Counted from the stretch's first letter, positions 8,298-16,781 are shown. The stretch is 64,000 bases of DNA from PLanc-01 sp034678485 (GCA_034678485.1 JAXDBU010000180.1:1-64000), one strand, 5' to 3'. Numbers and translations: made by a program. Notes: generated from the sequence alone by a model not told the origin.

Positions 8298-9172
8298 CTG
8301 CCTCGCCCGCAAGGACGTACGCCGCTTCGGCGCAGACATTGCGGGATGTGCTCAACCGTGTGTACCAGCGGTACAACCGCAGGCTGTTCATTGGCTCCGA
8401 CCCGCTGCAGTTCGCGCATCGGTACTCGAATCGGCAGGATGTCGAGATCGCCGCATTCCTCGCGTCAGCCCTCGCCTACGGCCGCGTGGAGCAGATCAGG
8501 CGGAGTCTGACGCAGCTCTTCGACCGGATGGACAACACGCCGTACGAATTCACCTCGCGATTCGACAATCGCAGGCGCGCCAAACTGCGGAGCTTCAAGC
8601 ACCGGTTCACGACGGGCGAAGACCTCTCCGACTTGCTTGGGCTATTCCGCCGGCTCCTCGATGAGCACGGCAGTCTCGAGGCGTTCTTCCTACAGGGTCG
8701 CAGCGACGAGCACATCAACGTCCTCCCGGCGTTGATCGCGTTCTGCGATTCTCTGTGCCGGATGTACATGGACCTGCACGGACGCACGCGGATTCCCACG
8801 GGGCTGAACTACCTGCTGGCCAGTCCGAGCCGGGGCAGCGCGTGCAAGCGACTGAACCTGTTCCTGCGCTGGATGGTCCGCAAGGACGACGTGGACCTGG
8901 GACTCTGGACCTCCATCGACAAGGCCGGGCTGATCGTCCCGGTGGACGTCCATATGGGCAGGCTGTGCCACATCCTGGGCCTGCACGACAGCAAGACGGC
9001 CTCTCTGAACACGGCAATCAAGATCACGGAGGGATTCGCCCGGATCGAGCCCGCCGATCCGGCGAAGTACGATTTTGCTCTCTCCCGGATCGGTGTCATA
9101 GAGGACTGCGACGGCCATCTGCGAGCCCAGTGTACTCGTTGCGAGCTGGTTGGCCTTTGTGCCTGCCGGTAG
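8294..9172 (+). CDS. DUF2400 / TIGR02757 family protein
   Basis: A 292-residue protein matching the DUF2400 (TIGR02757) family, whose function is not known. Recognisable parts are the N-terminal QFAHRYSNRQDVEIAAFLASALAYGRVEQI, the central KRLNLFLRWMVRKDDVDLGLW, the VPVDVHMGRLCHILGL segment, and a C-terminal C-x2-C-x5-C-x-C cluster (CTRCELVGLCAC) that could bind a metal or an iron-sulfur cluster, as in the HhH glycosylase superfamily. It starts at GTG 8294, overlapping the cheD stop by four bases (GTGA), which implies translational coupling. The coupling to cheD gives no obvious functional hint. Confidence 0.85.
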   Translation: MTASPARTYAASAQTLRDVLNRVYQRYNRRLFIGSDPLQFAHRYSNRQDVEIAAFLASALAYGRVEQIRRSLTQLFDRMDNTPYEFTSRFDNRRRAKLRSFKHRFTTGEDLSDLLGLFRRLLDEHGSLEAFFLQGRSDEHINVLPALIAFCDSLCRMYMDLHGRTRIPTGLNYLLASPSRGSACKRLNLFLRWMVRKDDVDLGLWTSIDKAGLIVPVDVHMGRLCHILGLHDSKTASLNTAIKITEGFARIEPADPAKYDFALSRIGVIEDCDGHLRAQCTRCELVGLCACR

Positions 9173-9180
9173 GGCCCCGA

Positions 9181-10410
9181 CTACTCCTGCACCTCAACGA
9201 TGCACATGAGACTGTGCCCGCATCCAACTCCGTCGGGCAGGTCCATCTCCAGGTTTCGCAACACGCAGGCGACCTGCGGGCCCATGATGCTGGCCCAGAA
9301 ATCGACCGCCGGGAATCGATCTGCGTTGCGGTACAGCCATGCGAGCATCTTGAACTCCTCCGACAGGGCTTCCGTGCTCGATTCGATCAACTGCCCGACG
9401 CGCGAATCGTCGTGGCGGATGAGGGCCTCCAGGATGTCCACCACGCCGGACCACAAGGCGTAATATTGGCGGACCCGCTGGGTGGCGTGACAGCCGGAAT
9501 CCGGCGTCGCCATCACGTAATCCAGATCCAATTTCAGTCCCGTCGTGTCTCCGCGATAGCTGCGGTCGAACAGGGTATTGACCTGACGCCGGACCTCGAA
9601 TCGCTGCGGCTTGAAGTAGCAGGTGTCCATGTGTCGCCCCACGAGGATCGAGCGGTCCTTGAGCAGGAGGATCTTGATCTTCTTGTCAGCCACGACGGCG
9701 GCCCGTTCGAGGGTGTCCCGGAGCTCCTGCCCGGACCAGAACGTCACGTCGAACCAATCGGTGGTCTTAGGGTCCTGCTGCTCCGGAGGCAACAGGTAGC
9801 CCATCGTGTAGGGGAGTTGCTCCTGGGCGGTCTTGTCCCAGTAACGGGGCCATTCCGCCGAGCAGCGGCCGTACACGTCGTAGACCACGATGCTCCCCTG
9901 GTCTGCGTGTCCGAATACCTGGGACGAAAGCCGTTCCAGCTCGGAAGCCGTCAGGTGTGAAAGGGAACAATAGGACGAGAAGTAGATGTGATACGGCGGC
10001 TCGTTCTCTGCGGGCAGGCCCTGGGACAGATCGGCCTCGTCGAAACGGACGTACGTTCGATGGCCGTAGTTCGCCCGGCCCTGCTGGACCATGCTCGGCG
10101 AGATATCCAGGCCGTGATAGGTCTCGATCCGTGGGTAATCCAAGACGAAAGGGCATTGCGCTTTCACCGGATGGGACGGGGGGATGTGGGCAAGCAGTTC
10201 GAGTCCCTCACCGCTGCCGGCGCCGAGATCCACGATCCGCAGGCGTTCGTGCAGGCCGAGGAGATTCTGGATCGAGGGACGGACTGCCGATTTGATGAAC
10301 GTGTCCTCCCAGTACTTGCGGACGTTGTCCTTCTTGCCGAAGAGCCCACCCCGTTCGATGCCATAGAAGCCGGCTCTGACCGCCGCCTCAAAAAACTCGG
10401 TTCGTTCCAT
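9181..10410 (-). CDS. Class I SAM-dependent methyltransferase-like protein
   Basis: A 409-residue protein. Residues about 45-190 form a Rossmann-type methyltransferase domain: motif I IVDLGAGSGEGLELL, an acidic residue after strand 2 in YHGLDISPSMVQQG, and FDEADLSQGLP. The remaining ~200 residues (FEVRRQVNTLF..., then an alpha-helical region ending in CGHSLMCIVEVQE) are not assigned to a family. The start at 10410 follows GGGGGCAGGCGGC and avoids a poorly conserved 73-residue extension. It converges on the DUF2400 gene with 8 bp between and is divergent from the unknown gene at 10722. The substrate is unknown; a small molecule or an unusual protein target are both possible. Confidence 0.7.
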   Translation of the reverse strand: MERTEFFEAAVRAGFYGIERGGLFGKKDNVRKYWEDTFIKSAVRPSIQNLLGLHERLRIVDLGAGSGEGLELLAHIPPSHPVKAQCPFVLDYPRIETYHGLDISPSMVQQGRANYGHRTYVRFDEADLSQGLPAENEPPYHIYFSSYCSLSHLTASELERLSSQVFGHADQGSIVVYDVYGRCSAEWPRYWDKTAQEQLPYTMGYLLPPEQQDPKTTDWFDVTFWSGQELRDTLERAAVVADKKIKILLLKDRSILVGRHMDTCYFKPQRFEVRRQVNTLFDRSYRGDTTGLKLDLDYVMATPDSGCHATQRVRQYYALWSGVVDILEALIRHDDSRVGQLIESSTEALSEEFKMLAWLYRNADRFPAVDFWASIMGPQVACVLRNLEMDLPDGVGCGHSLMCIVEVQE

Positions 10411-10721
10411 GCCGCCTGCCCCCAGGATTGGGCCGTGAATCGAGAACACCAAGGAAATTCGCGGGTCGCTACAACCGCCCGAACGACGCCTTGCGGGGAT
10501 TCTATCGAAAACAACGCCCTGTCGAAACCCCTGCTCGCGCACGCCACATGATTTTTCTTCCCTTCGCGAAAATGGCGGCGCTCCAGTGTCTCGGGAATTC
10601 CTGTCGGTTTCGAGTTCTCGATTTCTCAAAGGATCGCCGATATGGTAGACTCCTGCTGCCGATTCGGCGTATACATGCCGGTGTGCAACGAGGGTCGATC
10701 TGTTTCGCCTGAGGACAAGGG
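10411..10721. other. Divergent intergenic region
   Basis: This 311-bp gap separates the divergent methyltransferase and the gene at 10722. It should hold promoters for both. The best candidate for the plus strand is an extended TATGGT (10641-10646) in the context GATATGGTAGACT, with only a poor -35. No repeat or RNA gene was recognised. Confidence 0.3.
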
Positions 10722-12500
10722 ATGGAAAACGAGGATCTGGAGAAATACTCGTCGGCCGTGACGCTGTCGGACATGGAGCTGTTCGTTTTTCCCGAACTGA
10801 TCTACAGTCTCGTGCTGGCCAATATCATGAGTCCGATCGTCTGGAAGTGGCGAGAGCGGGATTCGTTCCAGAAGCTGGCCGGCAAAGGCAGCTACCGCAG
10901 ACTGATGCGCCTGCGCCAGTTCATCATGGATGAGTTCGACTTCAACCTGGACCTGGAGACCTGGGGACTGACGGACAAGAACGCGGAGATCAAGCGGTTC
11001 GGGCGGTACATGTCGCCGGAGCAGATCGCCCAGAGTAATGCCCTGTTCGGTTATGAAGGCGACAAGTATTACTTCGACGTGGACATCCGCCGGCATTTCG
11101 GGCTCGACAAATACACGACCGATATCATCCCGTACTGGAAAACCGAGACGGTCGAAGCGATGGACGCGTTCCGTCTCAAGCCCGGCTACGGCAAAGCGGC
11201 GGGGGAGTGCGTCTCCCTGGCGACCCTCTACGCCGCCGCCGCCTTCATCGTCTCTGGCGTGCCCCTCGAAGACATCTTCCTGGTCCTGACGCCCCTGCAC
11301 TCGCAGAACTTCATCGACCTGCAGGACGGCATCCTGACCAACAACCGCCGGCTCGTGACCAAGAGCATGTGGTTCAACGGCACCGAGATCTCCAACAAGG
11401 CCCAGCGGGCCCTCCGCAACGAGCAGGTGACCGTCGTCGCCCACAACACAGGCTGCATCCACTGTCTTTACGGCGATGCCACGATCGATCCGACGGCCTA
11501 TGAGCGATTCAGAGGCCGGCTGGCCGGCTACCTCTCGACCGATCTGGATCTGACCGTCTTCGCCAGCTTCCTGCGGTGCTTCCGCGACTATCAGAGGTAT
11601 TTTCAAGTCTGCCGGGATTGCCACGGTCAGCCGCAGTTTGTCCGGGCCGAGCTGCTGTACCATTACGAGCACGGCAGCCCGTTCAAGATCGGCGACGACA
11701 CGCACGACAAGCTGCTCGCGGAGGTCTCCGACGAGGATTTTGTGCGATTCGAGCTGCCCGGACGGTTACGATGCGACCGCCTCTGCGAATTCCTCAAGCA
11801 GGGGATCGACGTCCGGCAGCCCGGTGGCCGCGACGCCATGCTCAAGTTCATCGAGGGGACAATTCCGGATGCGGACCGGTTCGTCGAAGAGCTGGGAAGA
11901 TTCGTACATATTGACGCGAATCTGCCCGCCAGCAACAGGAGCTTCTCAAAGCGCGAAGAGATTCGCATTGCACCCGATCAGAGTCGCGAGCAGATCATCG
12001 ACTATCTGCGTCAGATCCGCTCTCACAACAGCACGGCGGACCTGGCGTTCTACGTATTTCGGGATATGGAAAGCTGCGACTGGCGGCCCTTCCTGAAGGC
12101 GGCGGTCGAGCGAAATCCCGTCTCTATCGAGAAGACGCAGGCGATGTCGGTGGAGGCGGTCTACGATTGGCTCGAAGGGATCGCGGGCGTCTCGATCTAC
12201 GACGGCAATCGCCTGGCCCAGCCCGACGAGGTCGCCAACTATCTGACGGGCGACGGCCTGGAAAAGGCGATTCTCCTGGCCAACGTCCTGCGGCACAGGT
12301 CTCCCGAGCGAGAGCTGCGCATGGAAGTGGACCGCAGCCGCGTCGTGGTTCTCGGGGATCGCGACTATGAGTTCTCGTCGGCCAAGACGTTGCAGGGGCA
12401 GGTGGACATCACGCCCGCAGGCGAGATTTCCGTCGCCGCGAGTTCGGGTCGGCCAACGGGGCAGTTGCCACCTGGTCCTTCAGCCCGCGGGTCCTCGTAG
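10722..12500 (+). CDS. Conserved protein of unknown function, possibly transglutaminase-like
   Basis: A 592-residue soluble protein with no signal peptide or clear membrane segment. I do not recognise the family. Around residues 165-205 the pattern GECVSLATLYAAAAFIVSGVPLEDIFLV then TPLHSQNFIDLQDG resembles the Cys-helix and the His and Asp of transglutaminase-like (cysteine protease fold) domains, so a Cys-His-Asp catalytic site is possible. A second Cys pair (CRDCHGQPQFV) and a Cys/His pair (CIHCLYG) could bind metal. The last ~25 residues are low-complexity Gly/Pro/Ser. It is divergently transcribed from the methyltransferase at 9181-10410, which suggests but does not prove a shared role. 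ATG 10722 is preceded by GAGGACAAGGG. Confidence 0.6.
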   Translation: MENEDLEKYSSAVTLSDMELFVFPELIYSLVLANIMSPIVWKWRERDSFQKLAGKGSYRRLMRLRQFIMDEFDFNLDLETWGLTDKNAEIKRFGRYMSPEQIAQSNALFGYEGDKYYFDVDIRRHFGLDKYTTDIIPYWKTETVEAMDAFRLKPGYGKAAGECVSLATLYAAAAFIVSGVPLEDIFLVLTPLHSQNFIDLQDGILTNNRRLVTKSMWFNGTEISNKAQRALRNEQVTVVAHNTGCIHCLYGDATIDPTAYERFRGRLAGYLSTDLDLTVFASFLRCFRDYQRYFQVCRDCHGQPQFVRAELLYHYEHGSPFKIGDDTHDKLLAEVSDEDFVRFELPGRLRCDRLCEFLKQGIDVRQPGGRDAMLKFIEGTIPDADRFVEELGRFVHIDANLPASNRSFSKREEIRIAPDQSREQIIDYLRQIRSHNSTADLAFYVFRDMESCDWRPFLKAAVERNPVSIEKTQAMSVEAVYDWLEGIAGVSIYDGNRLAQPDEVANYLTGDGLEKAILLANVLRHRSPERELRMEVDRSRVVVLGDRDYEFSSAKTLQGQVDITPAGEISVAASSGRPTGQLPPGPSARGSS

Positions 12501-12501
12501 G

Positions 12502-12751
12502 GTGGGTTCTCAACGGGTGCATGACCGTATCTGCGCGTGTGCAACAGGGGTTCATGGAGACCCTGGGTTGTCATTCCCGCGCAAGCGGGAGTCCACTTCC
12601 TGGGACACGCCGCACGCCGCGGTTCCTGGATTCCTGCTTGACCCCTGATCAGGTCGAGGGCAGGTGTGGCAGGAATGACAGCGTCGTGGCAACGTTTCGT
12701 CACTCTGCGAAAGGCCGCAGGAACGGACATGCACCCGTTCTCAACCCACGC
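12502..12751. repeat. Palindromic intergenic repeat, family A, full copy
   Basis: About 250 bp between genes. Its ends are near-perfect inverted copies: GTGGGTTCTCAACGGGTGCATG at the left and CATGCACCCGTTCTCAACCCAC at the right, except that the five central bases are inverted. Inside is a second palindrome, TCATTCCCGCGCAAGCGGGA on one side and GGCAGGAATGACA on the other. Homologous copies lie at 13985-14065 (partial) and 24710-24935. It encodes no protein, so it is a MITE-like or REP-like element moved by some outside enzyme. It fills most of the 12501-12907 gap. Confidence 0.75.
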
Positions 12752-12762
12752 GCCTTTCTCAT

Positions 12763-12791
12763 TTGCGTTTCCGCCGCAGCGGTTCTACAAT
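12763..12791 (+). promoter_or_regulatory. Promoter of the 12908-14025 gene pair
   Basis: TTGCGT (12763-12768), 17 bp, then TACAAT (12786-12791), lying just beyond the family A repeat. Transcription would start near 12798, about 110 nt upstream of the small membrane gene. Confidence 0.5.
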
Positions 12792-12907
12792 GACGCCGCG
12801 AATCCGGAACGAAGGGGCCCTGAGAGACATGCAGGAAGCCCCCGTTCGGAGGCTGAAAGCGTCGCGAGAGAACGAGAACCGTGTGTCTTTGTGGACGGGA
12901 GGAATCG

Positions 12908-13072
12908 ATGACGAATGCGCAGGTGAGATTGCTGGCCTTGCCTCTGGTCATGATTGCAGGGGCGCTGTATTCCGTGGTGCGCGAGGAACGCGCACTGTTC
13001 ATCGGGGGGCTTGTCTTCTTCGCCGCCGGCATCCTGTTTGTCTGGGAATGGGTCAAGTCCGGCAGATCATGA
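12908..13072 (+). CDS. Small two-helix membrane protein
   Basis: A 54-residue protein with two hydrophobic segments: about residues 8-24 (LLALPLVMIAGALYSVV) and 30-48 (LFIGGLVFFAAGILFVWEW), joined by the short charged turn REERA. A strong ribosome binding site, GGGAGGAA, precedes the ATG. No family was recognised. It overlaps the downstream hydrolase-like gene by four bases (ATGA), so the two are translated together. The membrane peptide may anchor or assist the exported partner, but that is inference. Confidence 0.6.
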   Translation: MTNAQVRLLALPLVMIAGALYSVVREERALFIGGLVFFAAGILFVWEWVKSGRS

Positions 13073-14025
13073 TCTCTCTACGGAACGCGTCTCTGTGTTT
13101 TGCTGCGGTCGTCGCATTTGCCTGTGGGTGCTCGTCCAGGCGAGAGGCTGCTCCTGCGCGCATGGACCAGTTTCCGTCTCCGATGAAAGACGCGATCCGG
13201 GCCCACGAGCGTATCGAGAATGAGACTCTCCCCGGGGTGTCGTTTGTTCTGGAACACTTGCTGTCGAAGCCTGTCGACATCTATTTGCCTGATGGGGGTC
13301 GCGAGCTGCGTCGGATGGAACTGCTCATCCATTTTCACGGCGTCGGCTACGTGGCACGACACGCCGGGTATCGCTCGGCGCGTCCTCTCATCGTTGCGAC
13401 GGTGAACCTCGGTTCGGGCTCGGCGGTCTATGAGAACGAGTTTCGCGATGCCTCCACCTTCCCCGAACTCGTCGAAGCGATTCGCGAATCCGTTGCCAAA
13501 AGGGCATCAACGGAGATCGAGATATCAGGGGTCTATCTGAGTTCGTTCAGCGCCGGTTACGGGGCCGTTCGGGCGATCCTGAGGGATCATGCGTCGATGT
13601 TGGACGGAATCCTGTTGCTCGACGGCCTCCATACGGACTACGTGCCATCGGGCCGTGTGTTGTCCCAAGGTGGCGCGCTCAACGGCGAGAAACTGGACGG
13701 CTTCCTGGGATACGCGAAGCTCGCGGCGGCCGGCAAGCGACGACTCATGATTACACATTCCGAGATCTTCCCCGGCACGTACGCGAGCACGACGGAGACC
13801 GCCGACTATCTGATCGACTCGCTGCATCTAAAGAGGCGTCCCGTGCTCAGGTGGGGCCCGGTGGGCATGCAGTGGCTCAGCGAAACGCATCAGAACGGCC
13901 TGACAATCCTCGGCTTCGCGGGCAACACGGCGTCGGACCACATCGACCATCTCCACGGCTTGCCGGTCTTCGTGAGGATGCTCACAGTCCCTCGATTCCT
14001 CGATTCCTGCTTGACGCAGGAATGA
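13069..14025 (+). CDS. Exported alpha/beta hydrolase-like protein
   Basis: A 318-residue protein. It begins with a signal segment (LCFAAVVAFACGCSS) whose Cys residues suggest a lipoprotein, although the lipobox is imperfect. The body has an oxyanion-type strand (LLIHFHGVGYVARH) and a nucleophile-elbow-like SSFSAGYGAVRAIL with Ser in S-x-S-x-G context, then LLLDGLHTDY and a late His (DHIDHLHG). This fits a serine hydrolase fold; the substrate is not evident. The last ~12 residues (PRFLDSCLTQE) and the stop codon are encoded by a partial family A repeat, so the native C-terminus was probably replaced by the insertion. The start at 13069 overlaps the stop of the small membrane protein. Confidence 0.65.
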   Translation: MISLRNASLCFAAVVAFACGCSSRREAAPARMDQFPSPMKDAIRAHERIENETLPGVSFVLEHLLSKPVDIYLPDGGRELRRMELLIHFHGVGYVARHAGYRSARPLIVATVNLGSGSAVYENEFRDASTFPELVEAIRESVAKRASTEIEISGVYLSSFSAGYGAVRAILRDHASMLDGILLLDGLHTDYVPSGRVLSQGGALNGEKLDGFLGYAKLAAAGKRRLMITHSEIFPGTYASTTETADYLIDSLHLKRRPVLRWGPVGMQWLSETHQNGLTILGFAGNTASDHIDHLHGLPVFVRMLTVPRFLDSCLTQE

Positions 14026-14065
14026 CATCGTCGGATCGAAGGTGTGTCAGTGAAAGGCGTGTCTT
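13985..14065. repeat. Palindromic intergenic repeat, family A, partial copy
   Basis: The segment GATTCCTGCTTGACGCAGGAATGACA, continuing through CGTCG, GTCA and GAAAGGC blocks, aligns with the right half of the full copy at 12502-12751. It overlaps the 3 prime end of the hydrolase-like gene and supplies its stop codon. Confidence 0.65.
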
Positions 14066-14132
14066 CCTCTTCCCTTTGTTGAAGTGGGACTCTACAATCG
14101 GGTCGCGAATTCAGATGAAAGGACCGTGGTCT

Positions 14133-15158
14133 ATGGCAACACGAATGAAATGGCTTGGGCTGCTTCTGTTGTTGGCTCTCATTGCACAGGGCGGGCAGCC
14201 GGAGCCGCCGGGACAGGTGAAAGACGGCAAGGCGGCCCACGAAGCGTATCTCTTCGCCCACATCATGCACGGCGACTACGGCCGGCTGTACTATTCCGTG
14301 AGTCTGGACGGTCTGCACTGGCGATCCCTCAATCAGGGCCGGCGCGTGTCCGAGGACTACCGGGGGCACCCGGACATCTGCCAGGGCCATGACGGGCGAT
14401 ACTACTTAGTGGGCAATCGGAACGACTCGGCGCCGGACATCAACTTCTGGGTGTCCGACGACCTCGTGACCTGGGCCCGGTACAGCGATGTCACGCCGAA
14501 CCTCAAGGCAACGCCCGGCTACGAACGAGCCTTGCAGCGGATCGGGGCGCCAAAGCTGTTTTACGACCAGGCCGGGTCGCAGTATGTCCTGACCTGGCAC
14601 ACGCCGCACGAAGAGGGGACCAGGGAAGACCCCGAGCGATACTGGGCCAGTCAGCGGACCCTGTATCTCACCTCGAAGGACTTGAAGACGTTCTCCGATC
14701 CGCCGCGACGCCTGTTCCCCTGGGACATGGGCACGATCGACGTCATCCTTCGCAAGCAGGGCGATCGGTACTTCGCCTTGATCAAAGACGAACGGTATCC
14801 GGCCCTCGATTGGGTGACCGGCAAGACGATTCGCATCAGCGAGGCCTCGAGCCCGGTCGGGCCGTGGACGGAGCCGTCGGGGCCGGTCAGTCCGAACTTC
14901 CGCGAGGCGCCGACCCTGATCCCCTCGCCCGACGGCAGGGCGTGGTACCTCTATTACGAGCAGTATCCGGGCGTTTCCTACGGACTTTCCGTGTCCGCGG
15001 ATTTGCGCGGGCCGTGGTACCAGATCTCCGGCTATACCTTCCACGACGATTGGGACAAGTACAGCCTGCCGCCCAAGGTACGCCATGGATGCATGCTCCC
15101 CATCACGCGGGCTCAGTACGACAACCTGGTTGGCGCATTCGGCCTGGGAGATCCGTGA
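14133..15158 (+). CDS. Secreted beta-propeller, glycoside hydrolase family 43-like
   Basis: A 341-residue protein. The signal peptide is KWLGLLLLLALIAQGGQ (about 6-22), so it acts outside the cytoplasm. The body repeats propeller-blade signatures: YYSVSLDGLHWRSL, GHPDICQGHDGRYYLVGN, NFWVSDDLVTWARYS, GAPKLFYDQAGSQYVLTWH and EAPTLIPSPDGRAWYLYYEQ. This is the five-bladed layout of GH43-like arabinosidases and xylosidases. The GHPDI Asp and the EAP Glu are plausible catalytic residues, but I cannot assign the substrate. ATG 14133 is chosen because AAAGGA lies 10 bp upstream; an ATG at 14115 is a less likely alternative. It is one of two carbohydrate-active candidates here, with the GH16 at 50021-50860. 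Confidence 0.7.
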   Translation: MATRMKWLGLLLLLALIAQGGQPEPPGQVKDGKAAHEAYLFAHIMHGDYGRLYYSVSLDGLHWRSLNQGRRVSEDYRGHPDICQGHDGRYYLVGNRNDSAPDINFWVSDDLVTWARYSDVTPNLKATPGYERALQRIGAPKLFYDQAGSQYVLTWHTPHEEGTREDPERYWASQRTLYLTSKDLKTFSDPPRRLFPWDMGTIDVILRKQGDRYFALIKDERYPALDWVTGKTIRISEASSPVGPWTEPSGPVSPNFREAPTLIPSPDGRAWYLYYEQYPGVSYGLSVSADLRGPWYQISGYTFHDDWDKYSLPPKVRHGCMLPITRAQYDNLVGAFGLGDP

Positions 15159-15227
15159 GACCATGATGGTGCTCGACACCGACGTTTCTGCCGTGGACGA
15201 CGTCGCGATGTCGTACGCCGGTTGTGC

Positions 15228-15899
15228 ATGAGAAATCGAGAGGGAAATCGACTGGAGCAGCGAAAGGGCGACATCACGAAACGTGTGATTGGCAATTCGT
15301 TGGTTGCTGTGGGTGTCCTGCTGATGGTGATCACGGTTCTTGGAGTCATCGCGGCGATTGCAGATATTCCCGACAGCCTGAATGAAGACCAGCGGCTGGC
15401 CGGCATCGCGGGCCTTCTTTTTGCGGGCGTCCTGTTGATATTGGAGACGCTCATGCTCCTCGCTGGGCTACACCTGCGGCACCCGCTCTGTGCTGAACTG
15501 GCGGAAGCCGCGGTCAGGACCGGCAGCGTGCGTCGGGGGCCGCTGGCCCTGTATCTTGGGGCGACCATTGCCGTAGCGTTACTGGCCGCTTTTCTCAGAA
15601 TGATGCCCGAGTTTCTGCGGCCGGTCTGGCTTCTGATCGGTCAACCCTTCGTCTTCACACAATTGCTCTTCGGTGGTCTCCTGGGAGTCAAGCTCGACCC
15701 CGGGATCAAGACGCAGGCAATCATGGTCACGACTAATCTGCTGTATTTCCTGCTCCTGTTCTACCCGCTGTACCGCATCCTCACGATCGATCGAACAGTG
15801 CAGGCGGCCTGCTATCGGAGAATGAAGACGCTTGCGATTCTCCTCGTGACCGTGCACCTGCTCATCACGGGAGCTTTCGCCGTTCTGGTCAAGGCATAG
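15228..15899 (+). CDS. Multi-pass membrane protein of unknown function
   Basis: A 223-residue protein with about five or six hydrophobic helices: residues about 24-46, 61-83, 107-125, 136-155, 170-190 and 202-221. It has a positively charged N-terminus (RNREGNRLEQRKGD). No family or catalytic motif was recognised. Neither ATG 15228 nor the TTG two codons earlier has a good ribosome binding site, so the start is uncertain by up to about 12 residues. It follows the GH43-like gene by 69 bp on the same strand and may share its transcript. Confidence 0.6.
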   Translation: MRNREGNRLEQRKGDITKRVIGNSLVAVGVLLMVITVLGVIAAIADIPDSLNEDQRLAGIAGLLFAGVLLILETLMLLAGLHLRHPLCAELAEAAVRTGSVRRGPLALYLGATIAVALLAAFLRMMPEFLRPVWLLIGQPFVFTQLLFGGLLGVKLDPGIKTQAIMVTTNLLYFLLLFYPLYRILTIDRTVQAACYRRMKTLAILLVTVHLLITGAFAVLVKA

Positions 15900-15968
15900 G
15901 AAAGGCGCCGTGCGGGTTCAGGACCCACACTATGAAGCGATTGGTTCGGAGGCTCGTGACATGCTCTC

Positions 15969-16781
15969 TCAACGTTCGGGATTGTAGCCTGCCCGCATGA
16001 ACTCCAGGTCGTCGGTGCCATCGGTGACCGGCCAGCGGATGCAGTCGGGATAGCCCACGTCCGTCATGGCCAGGGTGCTCTTCTGCTGCCACTGGTGCTG
16101 GATCGCGTGGCCGTCGGAGAAGGCGAGCACGCTGAGCCGGCCGTGACGTACGACGATCGGGTCCCACCAGCGGTCCCCCTGTTTCTCCAGGTTCCAGGAC
16201 CCCCAGTTGTAGCCGCCGACGTCGGTCTTCTCCTCGAGGAAGACGTACTTGACGCCGGGATTCTTGATCTGCGTGAGCTTCTTATAGGAGGGGTACCCCC
16301 AGTTCACCATGAGCCAACTGGTCGCGCCGGTGCCGACGTCGCCGTTCATGCCGCCGGGGACGCCGTAGCTGCGATGCGTCATCTCCGTGCGGTTCCTGCG
16401 GTCGCCCGGGCAATGGTAGAGATCGACCTGCTTCACGTAGGGAAACAGGGCGCCGGCCTCGCAGCCGCGTTTCTCGTCTTCCAGTGTGGCCTGAGCCCTC
16501 TGGACCGTGGTCCCGTTCTCGGTCCGCGGCAACTGGACCCAGTCGTACTTGATGCTGGGCGACGCGGAATAGCCGTCGTGGCCTCCGATGAGCGCGTCGT
16601 CGTTATCCTGTGCGTACATGATCCAGGCGAGGACGAGCTGATGCTGGTTCGACTGGCATGCACTGCCCGCGGCCTGTCTCTTGACCCTCGACAAGGCGGG
16701 GATCATGATGGCCATCAGCACCGCGATGACCGCGATGACGACCAGCAGCTCGATGAGTGTGAAACCGCATTGTCTCTTCAT
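15969..16781 (-). CDS. Type II secretion-like prepilin with H-X9-DG signature
   Basis: A 270-residue pseudopilin. The N-terminus MKRQCGFTLIELLVVIAVIAVL is the prepilin peptidase site (cleavage after Gly6, methylated Phe, Glu at +5) followed by the hydrophobic assembly helix. The C-terminal part has His-GRLSVLAFS-Asp-Gly, an exact H-X9-DG signature of a prepilin family abundant in Planctomycetes and Lentisphaerae. Between lie several Cys residues and Trp/Tyr-rich segments. It probably sits in a surface pseudopilus or works with polysaccharide capture, but the ligand is unknown. The ATG at 16781 has GAGGGA upstream. No secretion ATPase or prepilin peptidase is in the window. Confidence 0.88.
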   Translation of the reverse strand: MKRQCGFTLIELLVVIAVIAVLMAIMIPALSRVKRQAAGSACQSNQHQLVLAWIMYAQDNDDALIGGHDGYSASPSIKYDWVQLPRTENGTTVQRAQATLEDEKRGCEAGALFPYVKQVDLYHCPGDRRNRTEMTHRSYGVPGGMNGDVGTGATSWLMVNWGYPSYKKLTQIKNPGVKYVFLEEKTDVGGYNWGSWNLEKQGDRWWDPIVVRHGRLSVLAFSDGHAIQHQWQQKSTLAMTDVGYPDCIRWPVTDGTDDLEFMRAGYNPER

